Assembly (NCBI GenBank): GCA_003513015.1
Contig: DOTA01000091.1
Span: 2,911-9,227, forward strand
DNA length: 6,317 bases
From: Chloroflexota bacterium
Lineage (GTDB): Bacteria; Chloroflexota; Anaerolineae; Anaerolineales; UBA11858
Direction of reading: 5' to 3'
Each line of letters begins with the position of its first letter. The stretch's first letter is position 1. Under the pieces are notes generated by a model, which worked only from the letters and a program-made list of their open reading frames with translations, had not been told where the DNA came from and ran no database searches. Of this stretch, positions 1-6,179 are shown piece after piece. Position numbers and translations under genes: made by a program.

Positions 1-789
1 TCGAGTATGACTGAAGGCAGCGTCACAAGCATCTCTTGGGCGTTGACCATTATGCTCATGCCGCAAGCCATCATCGCACAAGCCGTGGCGACCGCGGCGC
101 TGCCCACTTTATCGGCGCAGTATGCCCTGGGGAAAATGGGAGAACTACGGGCTTCGCTGGCAGCCAGCCTGCGCGGGATTTTGTTTCTGGCGCTGCCCGC
201 GGCGCTGGGCTTAATTTTGCTGCGCCAGCCGATTGTGGCCCTGATGCTCGAATACGGCAAATTCGATGAGCGCTCCACGCAGATGGTTTCGTGGGCGTTG
301 CTTTGGTACGCTGTCGGGCTGGTGGGCCACTGCATCGTCGAGATTTTCTCGCGCTCGTTTTATGCCCTGCACGATACCAAAACACCGGTCATCGTGGGCG
401 TTTTGGTCATGGCTCTGAACATTGGCCTGAGCATCTTCTTCGCGGCCTGGTTCGAGCGCCTGGGCTGGATGCCGCACGGCGGCTTAGCCCTAGCCAATTC
501 AATCGCCACCGGGTTGGAGGCGGTTGTGCTGTGGATTTTGATGCGCCGCCGCCTGGATGGCATCGAAGGGCGCAGAATCTCCCTGGGGGCCGCGCAAGCC
601 ACCCTGGGCGCGGGGGTTATGGGGATTGCCCTGTGGATGTGGTTGCATCTCGCGGGTACGGTAGCCACCTGGATGGTCGCCTTGGGCGGCGTTTTGTTAG
701 GCGGATTGATCTATGGGATGATGCTATCCATCCTGCGAGTCTCTGAAATCCAAAGTTTGCTGGGTATGGTCCGGCGGCGTTTGGGCTGA
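1..789 (+). CDS. murJ: MurJ/MviN-family lipid II flippase, C-terminal half (5' end outside window)
   Basis: MurJ flips the undecaprenyl-linked peptidoglycan precursor lipid II across the cytoplasmic membrane. The reading frame is open from the first base with two codons before the first ATG, so the gene begins upstream and the ATG at 7 is internal. About 262 residues are visible, roughly the second half of a family that is normally about 500 residues with 14 helices. The visible part is strongly hydrophobic, with about eight membrane segments. By eye it matches the MurJ C-terminal half: a P-T-L-S segment after an A-rich helix, then LEYGKFDERST (family pattern YGKF), then SRSFYALHDTKTPV (family pattern FY..D.KTP). 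The essential arginines and aspartate of the N-terminal half lie outside the window. The last residues are a basic tail (VRRRLG). The histidine kinase follows after 8 bases, suggesting one operon. Other MOP-superfamily exporters are possible, but the YGKF and KTP motifs favour MurJ. Confidence 0.9.
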   Translation, partial: SSMTEGSVTSISWALTIMLMPQAIIAQAVATAALPTLSAQYALGKMGELRASLAASLRGILFLALPAALGLILLRQPIVALMLEYGKFDERSTQMVSWALLWYAVGLVGHCIVEIFSRSFYALHDTKTPVIVGVLVMALNIGLSIFFAAWFERLGWMPHGGLALANSIATGLEAVVLWILMRRRLDGIEGRRISLGAAQATLGAGVMGIALWMWLHLAGTVATWMVALGGVLLGGLIYGMMLSILRVSEIQSLLGMVRRRLG

Positions 790-797
790 AATTTGTG

Positions 798-2435
798 ATG
801 GATTCCGTTAAACGTTTGTTTCTCCCGCCTGATTTCGGCAGCTACCAAAAAAACCAAAAAGCGCGCATTTTATATATTTCATCTTTGCCCACTTTGTTTG
901 CCGGAATTGGCATAGGTATTTTGGATTGGCGAGCTGGTTTTCATGCACTGGCACTTTCCCTTTTTTTGATGTCGGCCGCGAGTGTTTATGCTTTGTGGTC
1001 CATGCGCCGGGGAAAACTGGCCCTGCCGGGATTTTTACTACCTTTTAGCGCTCTGATTGTGCAGACCATAAATATGCTGGGCGACGGCAGCTTGCCGGAA
1101 CCGGCGGTGTTGATTTACCCCCTGCTGATTATTTTTGCCAGCATGCTTCTGGGAAAATGGGCCGCATTGATTTTTACGGGGTTGTGTGCGGTCTCGCAGA
1201 TGATTGTGTTTTGGATTGGTTTTAATGGGGAAGAGAGCTTTTCGACTCTACTATTTATTTTGCTGCCGATTGCCATCGCCGGTGGTTTGCTTTGGGTGGT
1301 GATGGATGTGCTGGACCGTAATATGGATCGGGTGCGCTCCTCCGAAGAGCGCTGGCGTTCGCTGGTTGAAAATGCCCCAGTGACGATTGTCAACACCGAT
1401 CGCCATGGGGTTATTCAATTTGTCAATCGCAGCGATAATTATGATGCCAATTCCATGATCGGCAGACCGCTGCTGGATTTTGTGCGCGATACTAACTACA
1501 AACGTGCCCTGGTTTCCTCCCGCAACGTGCTAAAAACGGGTCAGAGCGATTCTTACGAAGCTGTGGGGCGCAATGCCCAAGGCCAGGATATTCATTACAG
1601 TGTTTCAGTGGGGCCGATTTTTGATTACGCGGGCAAAGTAAATGGCCTGACTTTCATTATTTTAGATATTACTGAAAAGAAACGCGTCGAAGAGCAGATC
1701 CTCAAGCTCAACGCGGAACTCGAAAGGTTGGTGGAGGAACGCACTGCGCAACTTGAGACCAGCAACCAGGAATTGGCTTCTTTTAGCTACTCAATTTCGC
1801 ACGATTTGCGCACGCCTTTGCGGGCGATCGATGGTTTCAGCCTGGCATTACTAGATGATTATGCCGATGTGATTGATGAGCAAGGCCAGGATTATTTGCG
1901 CAGAGTGCGATCTGCCAGCCAGCGTATGGGCATTTTGATGGATGAGCTTTTGCGCCTGGCCTCCATCACGCGCCGCCAACCCCAAAAACAAAATTTCGAT
2001 TTGAGCGCCCTGGCCAACTCGATTGCCCACGATTTTCGGCGAAACGACCCCCAGAGAGCGGTTGAGATAACTATTCAGCCTAATCTGCTGATCTATGGTG
2101 ATAAAAGCCTGCTGCACATGGCCTTGGAAGATCTTTTTAGCAATGCCTGGAAGTTCACAGCCGACAAAGAACCCGCTCGCATCGAATTTGGCTGCCAGGA
2201 AATCGAGGCGAAGCTCATCTATTTTGTGTGCGATAACGGCCTCGGTTTCGATATGCAATATGTCGACAAACTCTTTCAACCCTTTCAACACCTGCATGAC
2301 CGCAGCGAACTCGCGGGCTCAGGCATTGGGCTGGCCATTGTGCAGCGTGTGATCCAAAAACACGGCGGCGAAATTTGGGCTGAAGCCCAACTCGGTCAGG
2401 GTGCGACCATCTTTTTCACGCTGCCCGATGGCTAA
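798..2435 (+). CDS. membrane-bound PAS-domain sensor histidine kinase
   Basis: This is an autophosphorylating sensor kinase of a two-component system. Counting from the ATG at 798 (545 residues), six hydrophobic segments occupy about residues 24-170, with a DGSLPEP loop in between. A PAS domain spans about 182-293 (ENAPVTIVNTDRHGVIQFVN through the DITEKK end). A charged coiled-coil linker covers about 293-328. The HisKA dimerisation domain has the H-box SYSISHDLRTPLRAIDGFS with phospho-acceptor His335. The ATPase domain has N449 in LFSNAWKFT, a G1 box DNGLGFD (479-485), an F box LFQPFQ (492-497) and a G2 box GSGIGLAI (507-514), so all catalytic motifs are intact. The H-box style is that of phytochrome-like kinases. 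There is no receiver domain, and no response regulator is in the window. A GTG at 795 is an equally possible start. Neither has a good Shine-Dalgarno, so translation is probably coupled to murJ. The signal sensed is unknown. Confidence 0.93.
   Translation: MDSVKRLFLPPDFGSYQKNQKARILYISSLPTLFAGIGIGILDWRAGFHALALSLFLMSAASVYALWSMRRGKLALPGFLLPFSALIVQTINMLGDGSLPEPAVLIYPLLIIFASMLLGKWAALIFTGLCAVSQMIVFWIGFNGEESFSTLLFILLPIAIAGGLLWVVMDVLDRNMDRVRSSEERWRSLVENAPVTIVNTDRHGVIQFVNRSDNYDANSMIGRPLLDFVRDTNYKRALVSSRNVLKTGQSDSYEAVGRNAQGQDIHYSVSVGPIFDYAGKVNGLTFIILDITEKKRVEEQILKLNAELERLVEERTAQLETSNQELASFSYSISHDLRTPLRAIDGFSLALLDDYADVIDEQGQDYLRRVRSASQRMGILMDELLRLASITRRQPQKQNFDLSALANSIAHDFRRNDPQRAVEITIQPNLLIYGDKSLLHMALEDLFSNAWKFTADKEPARIEFGCQEIEAKLIYFVCDNGLGFDMQYVDKLFQPFQHLHDRSELAGSGIGLAIVQRVIQKHGGEIWAEAQLGQGATIFFTLPDG
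2375..2390 (+). repeat. perfect 6-bp hairpin near the end of the kinase gene
   Basis: TTGGGC and GCCCAA face each other across a TGAA loop, inside the kinase coding region and 37 bases before the likely start of the SUKH gene. No T-run follows, so it is not an intrinsic terminator. In an mRNA it could influence coupling between the two genes. A short inverted repeat like this also occurs by chance in coding DNA. Confidence 0.35.
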
Positions 2436-2976
2436 AATGGCCCTCGCTCAATTCATCCAGCGCGTTCCCCCTCCCCCAAACCCACGTGAAACCGGCACCC
2501 CCAAAACCTGGGAAAAAATCGAAGCGCGCCTGGGCGTGGCGCTCCCCCCGGATTACAAAGCCCTCATAAACCGCTACGGCTCCGGCAGTTTCGACAACTT
2601 CATCACCGTTTACAACCCTTTTGCGGAGGATGAAGAACGCAACCCCTTCTATGTGCTGGATGTTTTACATCTGGCGAACCGCCAAACCGGATTTATGGGT
2701 GCTTCCGTTTGGACGGCTGTTACCCCCTTTAATTTATATCCCGCTCCCGAGGGCCTGCTGCCCTGGGGTTGTACCCCCGCCTTTGGGGAATTCTTCTTCT
2801 GGCAGATCAAAAATGCTCCCCATACCTGGGAAACGGTTTTCTACAACTTGCGCCGCGGCGAATACGAAGTCTGGAAATATACCCTCACCGAATTTCTCTA
2901 CCAACTCAGTACGCGCAAAGTCGAATCCGTTTTGTTGCCCGAAGGTTACTGCCCCCAAACCTTTATCCCGATCTAA
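2428..2976 (+). CDS. SMI1/KNR4 (SUKH) family protein
   Basis: From the ATG at 2428 this is a 182-residue soluble protein with no signal peptide or membrane segment. The N-terminal part has the SUKH signature: W28-x2-IE, LGVALPPDYKALINRYGSG at about 35-53, then FDNFITVYNPF. The second half has LLPWG (110-114), an FFFW strand (122-125) and a C-terminal amphipathic FLYQL helix, as expected for the fold. SUKH proteins are best known as immunity proteins of bacterial polymorphic and contact-dependent toxins, but many solo copies have no assigned role. No toxin gene is visible beside it. The ATG at 2428 overlaps the kinase stop by 8 bases. A second in-frame ATG at 2437 lies one base after that stop. 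There is no Shine-Dalgarno at either, so stop-start coupling with the kinase is likely. The gene ends 11 bases from the convergent transporter gene. Confidence 0.85.
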   Translation: MAKMALAQFIQRVPPPPNPRETGTPKTWEKIEARLGVALPPDYKALINRYGSGSFDNFITVYNPFAEDEERNPFYVLDVLHLANRQTGFMGASVWTAVTPFNLYPAPEGLLPWGCTPAFGEFFFWQIKNAPHTWETVFYNLRRGEYEVWKYTLTEFLYQLSTRKVESVLLPEGYCPQTFIPI

Positions 2977-2987
2977 AACTGGCGAAC

Positions 2988-4397
2988 TTATTGCCCTTGC
3001 GCTTCCAGTCGGGCTTGTTTTTGGGCGTGCATCTCCAAAACTTTGGCTTTCGTGGCTGCCAGGTATGCTCCTTTTAACGGATACCAACTCAAAATCAGTG
3101 CACCTAGCAGCATGGCAATCCCAGGGATCAGACCCACCAGAGCTTTAATCCCGAAAAGAGCGTTGTCTGGCTGATTTAAGAAAATTACTCCCTGGTTGGA
3201 TTCACGCGTGACAAAATTGGTGGTCGCCAAAATTTGGGCGATCAACACCAAGGCGATAGATTGCGCTGGTTTAGTCAGCAGGGCATTTACCCCAAAGAAA
3301 GCGCCCTCCCGCCGCACGCCAGAGCGGACTTCATCTTCATCGGCAACTTGGGCGAAGAGCACATTAGAGAGAGTCTGGGGGCCAGAAAGGCCAAAGCCTG
3401 CCAGCGCGATACAGGGTAAGACCAGCGCGTGCGGCACAAAGGGGATGGCGATCAACCCTAATCCGGCGATCACCAATAAAATCTGCTGTGCCTGTACAAC
3501 CCCAAAGTGCCCGCGAATCAAGGTGGTGATCGGCACTCCAATGAGCAGCGGAATAAACAAGGCAGCCAGCACGATCATCACATTGCCGATTTTTAGCACA
3601 TAATCTGCCAGATAGAATATCGAACCCAAGAGCAGAGCTTGCATCAGAATCGACATGAAATTCGCAGCTACCAAAATCAAAAAGGATTTACTGGAAAAAG
3701 TTAGCTGGATGGCCTGTTTCAGTGGGATGGGACTATCAACCTGGGTGAATTCGGGTCGCTCTCTAACTTTGAGGGTGGTGGCGATGATTAGTAACGCGCC
3801 TACGATAGCAATCACGATCATGGCAGTGTAGAGCGGCCAAAGCGATGTGTCGTTGGCTTTGGGGCGCACTAAATCCGGGATCAAAAAACCCAGTAACATG
3901 CCCAGCAGCCCAAAAAGCGAAGATGAGATTTGTAGCCCGTTGCGTTCTGCATCGGATTCGGTGACTTCGGGCAGCAACGCGGAGTAAACCAGACCGATGA
4001 TGGTGTAGGCAGTATCGTAGAGCAGCATGGTGATCAACATCCACCAGAAGAGCGCCTGTTGCCCGGCGTGAATCGGCGCGAGCCACACCAGAACGAAAGT
4101 CAGCGCCAAGAAGGGAGCCGTGAAACGCATATAAGGGATGCGCCGGCCGTGCTTGGAGCGAGTATTATCAGTAATATAGCCGAACAGGGGGTCGTTGAGC
4201 GCATTCCAGATGGCGTAGATCGCCGCGGCGATGCCGATCCAACGCGCTTCCAGCCCTAGGTAATCCTGATAAAAAATGGGTTGCAGTGCGCCGAATGTGC
4301 CTGAGATGGTGGTTGTGCCCAACGCGGCAATTCCCCAAACGATTTTGTAGCTCAGGGTCAGCTTGACCGGGCTTTGGATAAGTGAGTTGGTAGCCAT
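2988..4397 (-). CDS. GPH-family (MelB-like) MFS sugar transporter
   Basis: This is a 469-residue membrane protein with about 12 hydrophobic helices, the normal length for the glycoside-pentoside-hexuronide:cation symporter family. The family signature after helix 2 is clear: NDPLFGYITDNTRSKHGRRIPYM (68-90; key residues N68, D69, P70, D77, R80, G84, R85). A second one is YSALLPEVTESDAERNGL (138-155). The motif D-E-V-R-S-G-V-R-R-E-G-A-F-F-G in the C-terminal half is also typical. Such proteins import sugars or glycosides with Na+ or H+; the substrate cannot be read from sequence. The start at 4397 is supported by AGGAGG (complement of 4403-4408) five bases upstream. It lies 92 bases downstream of the deacetylase gene on the same strand, which suggests joint use. 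Compared by eye with MelB, the helix-2 aspartate D55 is replaced by N65, while D59 is kept as D69. Confidence 0.9.
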   Translation of the reverse strand: MATNSLIQSPVKLTLSYKIVWGIAALGTTTISGTFGALQPIFYQDYLGLEARWIGIAAAIYAIWNALNDPLFGYITDNTRSKHGRRIPYMRFTAPFLALTFVLVWLAPIHAGQQALFWWMLITMLLYDTAYTIIGLVYSALLPEVTESDAERNGLQISSSLFGLLGMLLGFLIPDLVRPKANDTSLWPLYTAMIVIAIVGALLIIATTLKVRERPEFTQVDSPIPLKQAIQLTFSSKSFLILVAANFMSILMQALLLGSIFYLADYVLKIGNVMIVLAALFIPLLIGVPITTLIRGHFGVVQAQQILLVIAGLGLIAIPFVPHALVLPCIALAGFGLSGPQTLSNVLFAQVADEDEVRSGVRREGAFFGVNALLTKPAQSIALVLIAQILATTNFVTRESNQGVIFLNQPDNALFGIKALVGLIPGIAMLLGALILSWYPLKGAYLAATKAKVLEMHAQKQARLEAQGQ

Positions 4398-4447
4398 TTC
4401 TGCCTCCTAAAGAGCGTATCTCTGAATACGAATATGTTTTTGATTTG

Positions 4448-4478
4448 TTCGTGCCATTCGCCCAATTCGTTTTCATCG
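4448..4478. repeat. imperfect 9-bp periodic repeat between deacetylase and transporter genes
   Basis: On the plus strand TTCG occurs at 4448, 4457 and 4466, with a related ATCG at 4475, each exactly 9 bases apart, and the flanking bases partly agree (consensus close to ATTCGT). The block lies in the 92-base gap downstream of the deacetylase stop. Closer to the transporter start, CGTAT (4415-4419) and ATACG (4426-4430) can form a small 5-bp hairpin just upstream of its Shine-Dalgarno. These could be regulator sites or chance; no clear promoter for the transporter was found here. Confidence 0.25.
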
Positions 4479-4489
4479 TGTTGAAAAAA

Positions 4490-5404
4490 TTAAGCGATCA
4501 TCAAGTTTTGCAAGGCGCGGTAGCCGATCACCTGAACACCAATATTTTGGATGTGCTGGCGGAGTTCTTCTTTCAGGAAGGTTTCATAATCAGCCACGCG
4601 ACAGCGCCAATCGGGGGTGATGGCGCGTAATTCGGGGGTATCTTTGGCGGCGTGGATGATGAAGTGCGTGATGCCGGGCTGCAACTCCGCGAAGGCCTGT
4701 CGGGTATCGTCCAGGCGTTGAGCGGGATCGGAATCCAACGGCATGCCGAAGATGTGATCTAGCAGCGGAACGCCCATCCCTTCGAGCATATCGGTCATCT
4801 CAAGAATTGTGGCAATGGCCTGTGCATCAAAGTCTGCGCCACTTTGCTCAGACATCACCTGCTGCCAGCCAGCCTCATCCAGACGTAGCATCATGGATGG
4901 CATTTGGTGTTGGATAACGGTTTGCAGGTAGCCGAGCATAAATTTGGCGTGGGCCACGGTTCCCATGTGGGTATCAGCATGGGTGGGGTGCATCCCGGCG
5001 GTCAGGGCGCGTTTAATTTGGGCTTCCAGTTCTAGCTGGACAGCTGCGGGGTCGGCCAACTCTTGAACCGGTTGGGCCAAATGATGGAAGTAACCTTCCT
5101 CGTCCAGCAAACCTGTTTGGGGATCGCGGGTGCTTAACGGCCCCCAGCGATAGGTGTCCCACTCACTTGTGAGGGTCAGGTGCACCCCTAAATCCGCTTT
5201 GGGGTGTTCCCGGGCAAATTTGGCAGCCTGCAAAAACCAGGGGCAAGGCACCATCACCGCGCCGCTGGAAATCAATCCAAAATCCCACAAATCGGCAAAA
5301 GCCTCCACGGAGGCCTGACACATGCCCACATCATCGACATGAATGATGGCAACACGCTCGTTATCGGCAAAACCTAATTTTTTGAGTACGGGATTGGGAT
5401 TCAT
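4490..5404 (-). CDS. ChbG/YdjC-family carbohydrate deacetylase
   Basis: This is a 304-residue cytoplasmic protein without a signal peptide. The family removes acetyl groups from sugars using a metal ion; E. coli ChbG deacetylates chitooligosaccharides. The conserved pieces are in order: HVDDVGMC (22-29, D24/D25 for catalysis and metal), GVHLTLTSEW (73-82, metal ligand H75), HPTHADTHMG (139-148, H142 and H146), and HFIIHAAKD (247-255, H251). Length is a little above the E. coli protein. The start at 5404 is backed by a purine-rich AAAGGA about five bases upstream. The GPH-type transporter follows on the same strand after 92 bases, with no clear terminator between, so the two are probably transcribed together. 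The likely job is deacetylating an imported acetylated sugar or oligosaccharide; the actual substrate is unknown. The family also includes hopanoid-biosynthesis relatives, which nothing here suggests. Confidence 0.88.
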   Translation of the reverse strand: MNPNPVLKKLGFADNERVAIIHVDDVGMCQASVEAFADLWDFGLISSGAVMVPCPWFLQAAKFAREHPKADLGVHLTLTSEWDTYRWGPLSTRDPQTGLLDEEGYFHHLAQPVQELADPAAVQLELEAQIKRALTAGMHPTHADTHMGTVAHAKFMLGYLQTVIQHQMPSMMLRLDEAGWQQVMSEQSGADFDAQAIATILEMTDMLEGMGVPLLDHIFGMPLDSDPAQRLDDTRQAFAELQPGITHFIIHAAKDTPELRAITPDWRCRVADYETFLKEELRQHIQNIGVQVIGYRALQNLMIA

Positions 5405-5451
5405 GATTTTCCTTTCGTGGATAAAGACAAAATTTGGTTATTTCTGTGTTA

Positions 5452-5482
5452 TTGGTAAAGAGGGAGAATCAAATGATACCAA
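5452..5482. promoter_or_regulatory. inverted repeat in the divergent intergenic region, possible operator
   Basis: TTGGTA (5452-5457) and TACCAA (5477-5482) form perfect 6-bp arms separated by 19 bases. A further TTGGTT at 5434-5439 lies 18 bases before the first arm in the same orientation. The region sits between the divergent deacetylase and VF530-family genes, upstream of both. The spacing suits half-sites of a dimeric regulator better than an RNA hairpin. No convincing -35/-10 pair for the deacetylase was found around it. The arms are short, so chance cannot be excluded. Confidence 0.3.
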
Positions 5483-5541
5483 CTTTTTGGATTTTGCTGG
5501 GGAGCATTAAAGCGGGTCATGCGGCGGTTAAGTTTGAGCTA

Positions 5542-5570
5542 TTACAGAAACACAACCTTGAAGATAAAAT
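5542..5570 (+). promoter_or_regulatory. putative sigma-70-like promoter of the VF530-Smr unit
   Basis: TTACAG (5542-5547) and TAAAAT (5565-5570) are separated by exactly 17 bases. The -10 matches five of six consensus positions; the -35 is weak. The -10 ends six bases before the ATG at 5577, so transcription would start at or next to the start codon. The same stretch holds no Shine-Dalgarno, which agrees with a leaderless message. Confidence 0.45.
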
Positions 5571-5576
5571 AACAGC

Positions 5577-5792
5577 ATGAACCAACAGCCCAATAACCCC
5601 TTGCATGGCATCACGCTCGAAATGATGCTCAACCATCTGGTTGAGCAATACGGCTGGGATAAACTGGGGAAGCGCATCCCGATCCAATGCTTTCGCAACG
5701 ATCCCAGCATCAAATCCAGCCTGAAATTCTTGCGCCGTACGCCTTGGGCGCGACAAAAGGTTGAAGATCTCTACCTGGAATCGATCACATAA
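5577..5792 (+). CDS. VF530/DUF2132-family small DNA-binding protein
   Basis: This 71-residue protein matches the VF530 (DUF2132) family over its full length. Visible motifs are NPLHGITLE (7-15), [11 protein letters not shown] (20-30), and the C-terminal block IQCF-x2[22 protein letters not shown] (36-63), which carries most of the basic residues. The family is named after a Vibrio fischeri protein whose structure suggested DNA binding; its cellular role is not established. The ATG at 5577 is chosen because the family homology begins only six residues later. There is no Shine-Dalgarno, and a -10-like element ends six bases upstream, so translation may be leaderless. The Smr gene starts two bases after the stop, giving a compact two-gene unit. 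The coding sequence contains a perfect 9-bp inverted repeat at 5626-5647. Confidence 0.92.
   Translation: MNQQPNNPLHGITLEMMLNHLVEQYGWDKLGKRIPIQCFRNDPSIKSSLKFLRRTPWARQKVEDLYLESIT
5626..5647. repeat. perfect 9-bp inverted repeat inside the VF530-family gene
   Basis: TGCTCAACC (5626-5634) and GGTTGAGCA (5639-5647) are exact reverse complements around the 4-base loop ATCT. It begins 49 bases after the start codon. It could fold as a stable RNA hairpin or act as a symmetric protein-binding site. It lies over codons for the conserved MLNHLVEQY stretch, so part of the sequence is fixed by the protein. No T-run follows, so it is not a terminator. Confidence 0.55.
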
Positions 5793-5794
5793 TA

Positions 5795-6049
5795 ATGGCA
5801 AAAATCGTCCTGGACTTGCACGACATCTACAACCGCGGCGATCAGATTGAAGCCGAACTCAACCGCGCCATTCAGGAAGCCCTAGAGAAACGTATCAAAT
5901 TGGTGGAGATCATCCCTGGCAAAGGCAGCGGACAGTTGAAGAAAAAGGTGTTGCGCTTTCTTGATCAAAAACATATCAAGGCCTTGTATCATCGGGTGGA
6001 AAAGGATGACAAAAACTTCGGACGCATCTTTATCCATTTTAGGCACTAA
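5795..6049 (+). CDS. stand-alone Smr-domain protein
   Basis: This is an 84-residue protein consisting of essentially one Smr (small MutS-related) domain. The N-terminal signature is L6-D-L-H9, here LDLHDIYNRG in place of the common LDLHG. The central signature is VEIIPGKGSGQLKKKVLRFL (37-56), containing the GKGSG loop. It ends with a strand pair (GRIFIHFRH). Smr domains bind nucleic acid and some have nicking endonuclease activity; the His of the LDLH motif and the GKGSG loop belong to the proposed active surface. It has no MutS2 ATPase or other domain, so it belongs to the short Smr proteins. The start is two bases after the stop of the VF530-family gene, without its own Shine-Dalgarno, so coupled translation is likely. 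A joint role of the two small proteins in nucleic-acid handling is inference. Confidence 0.9.
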   Translation: MAKIVLDLHDIYNRGDQIEAELNRAIQEALEKRIKLVEIIPGKGSGQLKKKVLRFLDQKHIKALYHRVEKDDKNFGRIFIHFRH

Positions 6050-6092
6050 CCCACCAAAAAATACGTAATACAAACTCTTTCCAGAAATAGAA

Positions 6093-6130
6093 GGAGAGAG
6101 CCTTTTGAACCCCTCTCCAGAAGCTTTTTT
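6093..6130 (+). terminator. possible weak intrinsic terminator after the Smr gene
   Basis: GGAGAG (6093-6098) can pair with CTCTCC (6113-6118) across an intervening segment, followed after six bases by a run of T (6125-6130). The gap between stem and T-run and the short stem make it weaker than a standard Rho-independent terminator. It lies in the 130-base gap between the Smr gene and the next gene, where a terminator would be expected. Confidence 0.4.
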
Positions 6131-6179
6131 GTTTCGTAAAAATCCGCTATGCTGATAGAAAATCAAAACGGAGGATTTA

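Noticed and set aside
7..9. ATG as the true start of the flippase gene
   Set aside because: The frame is open to the window edge and the protein would lack the N-terminal half of MurJ, so this is an internal methionine of a gene cut by the window.
291..746. 151-residue plus-strand frame inside the flippase gene
   Set aside because: Alternative frame of a clearly conserved membrane protein; composition rich in R, A and G without any domain.
1851..2297. 148-residue open frame on the minus strand inside the kinase gene
   Set aside because: It lies antisense to the conserved kinase catalytic domains, has no recognisable domain and is a reading-frame shadow.
2977..2987. Bidirectional terminator between the convergent SUKH and transporter genes
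   Set aside because: The 11-base gap and its flanks show no stem followed by a T-run on either strand.
5301..5314. GCCTCC/GGAGGC inverted repeat in the deacetylase gene
   Set aside because: Only a 2-base gap separates the arms, so it cannot form a normal hairpin, and it lies in conserved coding sequence; likely chance.
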